From assembly GCF_022539665.2 (NCBI RefSeq), contig NC_081338.1, positions 248,001 through 312,000 of the forward strand: a stretch of DNA of 64,000 bases. Reading direction: 5' to 3'. A program made the translations under genes and the position numbers. Shown here piece by piece: positions 57,204 through 64,000 of the stretch. This stretch comes from Daphnia carinata. Lineage: Eukaryota; Arthropoda; Branchiopoda; Diplostraca; Daphniidae. How positions within the stretch are numbered: position 1 is the first letter of the stretch; each line of letters begins with the position of its first letter. The notes under the pieces are model-generated. The model was not told where the DNA came from and made no database searches. It saw only the letters and a program-made list of their open reading frames with translations.

Positions 57204-58396
57204 ATGGCCCTGAATAATAATAAATTTGATGCGTAAGTATTCACATATTTTGAAATGAGTAACACATGTTTGCTATGAAAAAGTTTTCTATTATAGTTTG
57301 AACAACAGCGAGGATAGTGATGACGATGAAACATCATTCGCGGAAGACAGAAAGAAAAAGGATTTAGCCTTGGTGAGACATTAAGGAAAACTTTAGATTA
57401 TGTTGGATCTGCAGTTTTACGTGCAACTTTGTTTTTTTATTGTGTATGCATTGTTTATTGCATTGGCTAAACTTGTTATCTTCACAGCAATATCATATTG
57501 AATCCATGTTGACTTCTTATTTGTGTTTTTCAGCCACCTATTCAAGTTCCCAGAGAAGAACACCCACTTCAGTACAGAATACCATTTTTTAAATATGTTT
57601 ATGTATAATTATAATGTTTTTTTTTGCTATCCAGGTATACCTATTGTTTGTGGTTCAGTAGGCGAGCTCCTGGAAAACATGCAGCACCTCAAAGCTTTGA
57701 TCAAAATCTTAGAATGGTTGGACGCTTTGCTTCTGTTGAACAGTTTTGGTCATACTATTGTCATCTGGTCAGGCCCTGTGAACTTTCAGGCCATAGTGAT
57801 TTTCACTTGTTTAAAGATGGGATTAAACCTATGTGGGAGGTAGTATTAATGTTACGTGATCATCATTGTCTTTTGATATACTGAATGTTTTCAACAGGAT
57901 GATGCCAATCGCTGTGGTGGCAAATGGATAGTGCGTCTTCGTAAAGGTTTGGCTTCACGTTGTTGGGAGAACTTAATATTAGCAATGTTAGGTGAACAGT
58001 TCATGGTAGGCGACGAAATTTGTGGGGCCGTGATCTCGATTCGATTTGCCGTAGGTGAAACTTGCCATGTGCTTAAATTCACATGGTGATGGTTTTGTTT
58101 TGTTTTGTTTCTTTTTTCACTTCTAGGAGGATATAATCTCTGTTTGGAACCGGATTGCCAGCGATCAAGCCACCACCAATCGAATTCGCGACACCTTACG
58201 CCGAGTGTTGAACCTTCCACCGAACACTATACTTGAATACAAGAACCACACCGATTCTCTCAAGTATGGAATGGTGGCTTCACCATTCAAATGAGGGTTG
58301 ATAATCTTTTTTCTTTTCTTCCTCTCTCTACCTCTTCTCCCTTCAAACTCCAGGGACAATTCCAGTTTCAGGAATACCGACGTCTTTGTTCGATAA
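57204..58396 (+). CDS. EIF4E2: 4EHP, eIF4E type 2 cap-binding repressor
   Basis: 4EHP binds the mRNA cap without eIF4G and represses translation with partners such as GIGYF. Exons 57204-57232, 57297-57372, 57534-57577, 57635-57839, 57898-58050, 58127-58263 and 58354-58396 join in phase to 228 residues, close to the family length. An acidic N-terminus is followed by REEHPLQYR, YCLWFSRRAPGKH, SVEQFWSYYCHLVRP, GIKPMWEDDANRCGGKWIVR, LRKGLASRCWENLILAMLGE and RDTLRRVLNLPPNTILEYK. YCLWFSRR, with Tyr where eIF4E has Trp, is the class II mark. The donor after exon 3 reads ACAG/AATACC with no GT although frame and homology require the junction there. Everything else is intact. Confidence 0.95.
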
Positions 58397-58399
58397 CGA

Positions 58400-60197
58400 C
58401 ACCATGTTTTACATCTCAAGCGGAATATAAATAAGTTGACCTGACCATGGTGTTCATTACAAATACTTAACGTCTTTAGAATTATTAGTCATTCATTCAG
58501 AAACTTCTCTGCATTAGCACTGGTTATTTATGCAAGTGAGTTCGTCTGATATTTCAGACTGAAGTTAAACAAAAGAAAGCAAAGTGTAATGCTGAATTAC
58601 CGTTATATTAGCACTTTAACTGAAGTGAATTGGAATAGAATTGCCGTTAGAAAGTTGCGAAAAAACATTTCTTTACATTCCTTTCTTGGCATCATCGATT
58701 TGAATTTTTTAAATATTTATATTATATAATATACTTATATTTCTAGATTTAATGAATAAAAAGTTTTGACACTTCAACTTGAAATAAGGACCTGAGAAGC
58801 ATAGCAACTTACAGATGTAGGGATCGGTCAGATTTGGCTCTATTCTGGGTCCCGCCATGAGAAAAGCTGTTTGGGTGAATAATGGGGGACAACTTCGTCC
58901 CTCCAGGACAGGGTGGTACAAAAACCTTAGGTTACTCTGAAAGCCCAAACGCCATTTTAAAAGATGATGGCTCTTTTGATTTAAGGTAAAAATTGCGGCA
59001 TTTGAGTAGAATCAATCCTAATTCGGGCGAAAAACTCGATCGAGTATAGTCTTGCATATATCGATTGGTTCCAATCGGGGTTTTAACCTGATTACGTACT
59101 CCAATTGTGTTGGTGGCGCAAATATTTACACTCCAAGCACCGAAGTGCGATCTACGATTGGCAAAGCAGCTCTCGATTTGCTAGGGACCAATTCCTAAAC
59201 AGGTGTATTAAGGGAAATTAAATCTTTCTACTGAAATATAACTGTCGATTGAATTTTTTATTATGCATCCAAAACTCCTTTACCTTCGGTTAAGTTAGTT
59301 AGTAGTCATTTCTTTTTTTCAAATAGGGTGAAAGCGCCAATTCGGACACGGCAGATTTGTGCTAATTCTTGAATAAAAAAATGCAATTTTTTTTTCGTGT
59401 TCTTATTGCAGGGGCAAAGAAGGTTTAATAAGAAGTCTAATGGGCGAAATTGAAAGTAAAACGGAAATGCGTAATTTATTTTAAATAAACTTAAAAAACC
59501 TTGTAACACTCGTGAAAATGCTAGGTAAAACGTAGAACTTTTTCTTGCAGATGAACTGTCTAGATTGTGTACTAGATTCCAAGCCAACTCTTCGATGGCT
59601 ATCCATAGAAAAATGCCGAACCTCGGTGTAGGATGCTCCTCGTGTATCGACTGCATATTACAATGCTTCCCGGGAACATAGTGCTGGACATCCGAGGGAC
59701 GTCCAGACAGGCGTGAAAAGGCATGCCTTCTCAGCTATATAAAAATGCTATAGTTTTCAACTAAAATTATCCAAAAAAAACCTGCAACCTACCAAATGGG
59801 AAATAAGATTAGCGCTAAAGAGCACACTCACGAACGCAGACTGGAGACATTCCTGGCCTAATACAATGAAGCGTTTTCGTTGTTTCTTAGATTGTAAATT
59901 GCTGTGACTATCACAAAAACACTTTCGGTGAACGTTTGACACTGCTTCCACTGAACTATGTGAAAAGAAAAAATTTGACAAGATTCACAAGAGTGATAGG
60001 CCTATTACAAAATAGACGGAAGCAGTAACAATGTTTTTATTTGGTCTTAGTGTTCATTTTTAGTGCATTACAGCTTTTATTCCCTGATCTGATTGGCTTT
60101 TGGCATGGAAAGCATTAATCGTAAGGCTTATCTTTTCTATTGTACCCTGTTCCCACCTGAACTAAAACCTATTTATTGCTGGAATTTTATTCAATTA
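58400..60197. other. No recognised gene
   Basis: 3' flank of 4EHP, then short frames on both strands. A segment near 59783-59865 repeats one at 55955-56040. No other structure seen. Confidence 0.4.
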
Positions 60198-61163
60198 CTA
60201 GTAACGTTGGGCCCGTCCAGGGCCGGGGGATAGGTGGCGCTAGCGTATTTTAACGCTATTTTTCAGAAAATCGACCCTCGCCTATTCGCCCATCTACTCT
60301 TAATTCGTTTTACAAATCAAGAATTCCCCTTTCTTGCCCGTCAACCCACTCACTTTCTGCCCGTCCATCCCCTCAATATCTCGGCCCGCCAAGAAACCAG
60401 CTGAAGTTGCCCGTCGACTCCCTCTCTGTCCGTCAAACCACCCTCTGCCCGTCAACCCACTCTCTGCCCGTTAACCCACTCTCTGCCCGTCAACCCATTT
60501 TCTAATAGTAAAACCACTCTCTGCCCGTCAGCCCACTATCTGTCCGCGTGCTGTAGGAGCACATCTACCTTTTTTGTCATTTGCCCATCGTTTTATCAGT
60601 CTCCACCCGTCAAAACACCCGCTATAGTTGTCCGTCCACCCACTTTTTGCTTTTGTCCGTCAAGAAACCCGCTGTTGTAGCCCGTCGACTCCCTATCTGT
60701 CTGCCGGCCCACTCTCTGCCCGTCGGCCCGCAAAACAGCATCGATATTTTGTTTGCACTTCTCCGTCTTTTGTTGCAATTTCTGCTCGTCAAAATCCCCG
60801 CTTTATTTGCCCGTCCATCTACTCTTCGCCTCTGCCCGTCTTCCATCCCACAGTTTTTGCCCGTCACGCCACTCTTATTTCCTATTTAATGCACCCGCTA
60901 TCCCTGCCCTTTGGCTTACCTACTGTAGCGCCCACTCGTTTTAAGCCAAGCCCGTAGACTAAAAAATTGCCCAAAGCCGCATTTCCACCCACAGTTTAGT
61001 TTTCCAAATCCCCATTCCACCAATTCACTGTAGCAGAGGCCGGTTAAGGCGCCAGCCAATCACAGCAGCCGGCGGCGGTTTTGACGCCAGCCAATCAGAA
61101 CAAATGCACAGCGTGACGGACACAGGCTCCTCCTCTTTTCCTTGTTTTTTTATATAGTACAGA
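60198..61163 (-). mobile_element. Non-autonomous Helitron, array copy 1
   Basis: Read on the minus strand it begins TCTGTACTATATAAA at 61163 and ends with the hairpin GGCCCTGGACGGGCC (60210-60224), then CAACGTTACTAG at 60198, followed by T. These are the TC start, hairpin and CTAG end of Helitrons, which insert between A and T. The middle is a minisatellite of CTGCCCGTC-type units. Near the 5' side lie CCAATCA boxes (about 61055 and 61093). No Rep/helicase is encoded. Confidence 0.85.
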
Positions 61164-62711
61164 CTAGTAACGTTGGGCCCGTCCAGGGCCGGGGTATAGG
61201 TGGCGATAGCGTATCCTTACGCTGTTTCCGAGAAAATGATTCCACTCCGTTTTTTCGCCGTCTACTTCTAATTTTTTTCGCAATCAAGGGTTCCCCTGTC
61301 TTACCCGCCAACCCACTCATTGATTTTGCCCGTCCACCCCCTCACTTTCTCTGCCCGTCAAGATACCAGCTGAAGTTGCCCGTCGACCCCCTCTCTGTCC
61401 GTCAAACCACCCTCTGCCCGTCAACCCACTCTCTGCCCGTTAACCCTCTCTCTGCCCGTCAACTCACTATCTGCCCGCCAAAACGCCTGCTTTAGAGGTC
61501 CACCTAAATTTTTTTCCATTTGCCCGTCCTTTTGTCCAGTCGCCGCCCGTCAAACGCCCGCTATAATTGGCCCTTCACTCACTTTTTTCCTCTGCCCGCC
61601 TTCCCTCGTAAAGTCTCTGCCCGTCAACCCACTTTGCCCACCAAGAAATTCACTGCTGTTGCCCGTCGACCCACTCTCTGCCCGTCGGCCCACTCTCGGC
61701 CCGTCGACCCACTCTCGGCCCGTCGGCCCCCTCACTGCCCGTCGGCCCCCTCTCTGCCCGTTGACCCACTCGCTGCCTGTCGACCCACTCGCTGCCCGTC
61801 GATCTACTCGCTGTCCGTCGACTCCCTCGCTGCCCGTCGGCGCCCATTCTGCCCGTCGGCCCCCTCACTGCCCGTTTGCCCTCTCTCTTCCAATCGACCC
61901 TCTCGCTGCCGTGGGCCCCTTCTCTACTCGTCGACTCACACGCTGCCCGTCACCCCACTCGCTGCCCGTCGACCCCTATTCTGCCCGTCACCTCACTCGC
62001 TGCCCGCCAAAACGACTACTATAGTGGCCCATTGACCTTTTCATTTGCTTTTGCCCGTCTTTCCCTCACAGTCTCAGCCCAGAAAACGCCCGCTGTAGTT
62101 GCCGTCCATCCACTTTTTCCCTCTGCTCGTCTTTTCTCGAATAGTCTCTGCCCGTCAACCCCCCTTGCCCACCAAAAAACCCGCTGAAGTTGCCCGTCTC
62201 CAACCGTACAGTCTCTGCCCGTCCGCTTACCTATTGCAGCGCCCACCCGTTTAAACCAAGCCCGTAGACTAAAAAATTGCATTTATCCGTCCTATTGTAC
62301 AGTCTCTGCCCGTCAAAATACCCGCTTTAGTTGCCTGTCCACTTATTTCTTGCCTCTGTCCTTCAACCCACTTTGCTTCACAACAAACCCGCCGTTGTTG
62401 CCCGTCGACCCCCTCTCTGCACGCGAAAACGCCTGCCGTAGTGGCCAATAAAAATAATAAATAAAACTAATAAAATTAATAAAATTAATTAGAATAATAA
62501 TAATAAAACGCCCTGCCCGTCAGCTTACGTGTCGTTGACCGCCAAGCCCGTAGACTGGAAAATTACCCGATTCCGCAATTTTACCCGCAGTTTAGTTTTC
62601 CACAACCCCATCCCACCAAGCAGACGGCGGATTTGGCGCCAGCCAATCACAACAAATGCACAGCGTGACAGGCTCCACCTCCAATTTCCTTGTTGTTTTA
62701 TAGAGTATAGA
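61164..62711 (-). mobile_element. Non-autonomous Helitron, array copy 2
   Basis: It directly abuts copy 1: its CTAG end (61164-61167) is followed by the TC start of copy 1. Its own 5' start TCTATACTCTATAAAAC is at 62711. The same hairpin is present. It is longer than copy 1 because the minisatellite has more units (about 61300-62440), including a short AATAAT tract at 62450-62510. Confidence 0.85.
61370..62200. repeat. GC-rich minisatellite (CTGCCCGTCGACCCACTCG)n
   Basis: Units of about 18-19 bp with variants CGTCGACCC, CGTCGGCCC, CGTCAACCC repeat dozens of times. Equivalent shorter arrays lie at about 60340-60560 and 62880-63120 in the other copies. Long frames in all registers arise from it and are not genes. 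Confidence 0.9.
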
Positions 62712-63123
62712 CTAGTAATGCTGGGCCCGTCCAGGGCCGGGGTATAGTTGGCGCTAGCGTATCCTTACGCTGTTTCCGAGAAAATGATTCCACTCCATTT
62801 TTTCGCCGTCTACTTTTAATTTTTTTTCGCAATGAAGGGTTCCCCTGTCTTACCCGCCAACCCACTCATTGATTTTGCCCGTCCACCCCCTCACTTTCTC
62901 TGCCCGTCAAGATACCAGCTGAAGCTGCCCGTCGACTCCCTCTCTGTCCGTCAAACCACTCGCTGCCCGTCGGCCCCTTCTTTGCTCGTTGATCCACTCG
63001 CTTCCCGTCAACCCTCTCACTGCCTGTTGGCCCCCAAACTGCCCGTCGACCCACTCGCTGCCCGTCGACCCTCTCACTGCCCGTCGGCCCCCTAACTGCC
63101 CGTCGACCCACTCGCTGCCCACT
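62712..63123 (-). mobile_element. Helitron array copy 3, 5'-truncated
   Basis: It abuts copy 2 at 62712 with the same hairpin and CTAG. After the minisatellite (about 62880-63120) the sequence changes at CTGCCCACTAGC, so the 5' part is missing. Confidence 0.75.
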
Positions 63124-64000
63124 AGCTAAAAATCGGTCGGACGGTGTTAGGCCATTTCGGGCAATTCCCAACCAACCAAAATAAATCTATATTTAGCCAA
63201 CGTGCCGAGACATGTCTTCGTTATTTATTATATTCTTAACGGAGTTTTAAAACTAGCTTAGTAAATGAAGGCTTTTAAGTAACAAGGTCTAAGGTATAAG
63301 ATTGTAGTCTATTCGAGAAAGGAAGGCAAGAAAGGGCTTCGCTAGACGATTCGTTACATCGCTCCCCGTCATACCAGATTGCGTCCCGCAATCCAAAAGA
63401 AATTCAGGGCTCTCTCGGGCGGTTATTTTGGGGTCGGTAAATTGCTGTAGCAGGAGGGCGAGCGGGTTTACAACCATATTTCCGTATTAAGCCACAAAAT
63501 CCGAGGGCATAGCAGCCACGAGCGAGTAGGAGGAACCCACACGGCACATCTCCTTCCTGGGAACCTCCTTGAAGGGAAATAATCAGCCCGTGTTCTGACT
63601 TTTACCTTTAACAAATTGAAGTTGAAGAATTGAAACACACGGGAGGCACTGGTGATACTCGTTGTTAGCTGTAGGAGATGTATTTCGCGACTGAATGCCC
63701 CTTGCCCTCTCTTCCGAGACGGCCAATAGGCCTAGGGCGGGGCTTACATACAAGAAATGTACAATGGTGGCCCTCTATCGAGGACCACCCAATTCAAAAG
63801 TGCTAAAACGGCTGGGCAGCCTCGTGCGGCGTCCAGACCGCGTCGTCTGCTGTTGGGAATCTAATATATTCCCAACACACTCCCCACCAGAGCCCGTGCT
63901 CCACGGCTCGCTCTCTTCGACCGGGCTGGCGGCTGACACGGATGGAGTTGTGTCTTCTTCCGGCTCCATTTCCGGCGCGGGTAGTACTTCAACGTCGTCG
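63124..64000 (-). pseudogene. 3' end of a retroelement pol, minus strand
   Basis: The minus-strand frame from 63969 to 63775 is acidic and Ser-rich, then QQTTRSGRRTRLPSRFSTF, a pattern common at the C-terminus of Gypsy pol proteins. The sequence to its left (63130-63770) is non-coding and may include an LTR, but the ends were not found. The element continues beyond the window. Confidence 0.45.

Noticed and set aside
61370-62200. Regularly spaced short repeats resembling a CRISPR array
   Set aside because: Units are contiguous variants without unique spacers, inside a eukaryotic Helitron.
60581-63171. Many long Pro/Arg/Ser-rich frames on both strands
   Set aside because: They come from the Helitron minisatellite, are open in multiple registers and differ between adjacent copies; no sign of codon selection.

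Overview
This is a 64-kb piece of eukaryotic nuclear DNA, most likely from a small arthropod. Gene structure, short introns (about 55-100 bp) and the protein relatives suggest a Daphnia-like branchiopod crustacean, but the species is an inference. Most of the window is transposable-element DNA. Real host genes sit in two short islands, plus one damaged gene.

Layout. 1-3430: decayed Ty3/Gypsy gag-protease and a Ser/Thr/Pro-rich tail. 3431-10872: a 7.4-kb palindromic DNA element whose two arms each carry an inverted copy of a multi-exon coiled-coil gene. 10.9-16.8 kb: repeats, MITEs and a nested 1.37-kb element. 17.0-19.95 kb: a RAD17-like checkpoint gene with a 10-bp minisatellite in one intron and signs of decay. 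21874-30664: a young Gypsy/Ty3 element with 204-bp LTRs, a 4-bp target duplication, gag, pol and an envelope-like third ORF. 31.9-40.0 kb: decayed Gypsy pol on the minus strand with MITE insertions. 42.1-42.9 kb: a hAT-type MITE and a Helitron-like fragment.

43.3-48.3 kb is the main host island: CWC15 (minus), BAP18/C17orf49-like (plus) and dyskerin (minus), each with complete open exons. 48.67-51.44 kb is a 2.77-kb inverted pair of the same element seen at 15 kb. 53.4-55.5 kb holds a PIF/Harbinger transposase fragment facing a Myb/SANT-like gene. 57.2-58.4 kb is a complete 4EHP (eIF4E2) gene with one odd splice donor. 60.2-63.1 kb is a head-to-tail array of non-autonomous Helitrons filled with a GC-rich minisatellite. 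The end of the window is the 3' end of another retroelement on the minus strand.

The host genes are housekeeping genes (splicing, chromatin, rRNA pseudouridylation, translational repression, checkpoint) with no evident pathway linking them. The most unusual structures are the palindrome with gene copies and the tandem Helitrons. Several recent-looking sequences contain single-base frame breaks, so some breaks may be assembly errors rather than real mutations. Exon boundaries were assigned by hand from GT-AG sites and remembered family similarity; no alignment was run.
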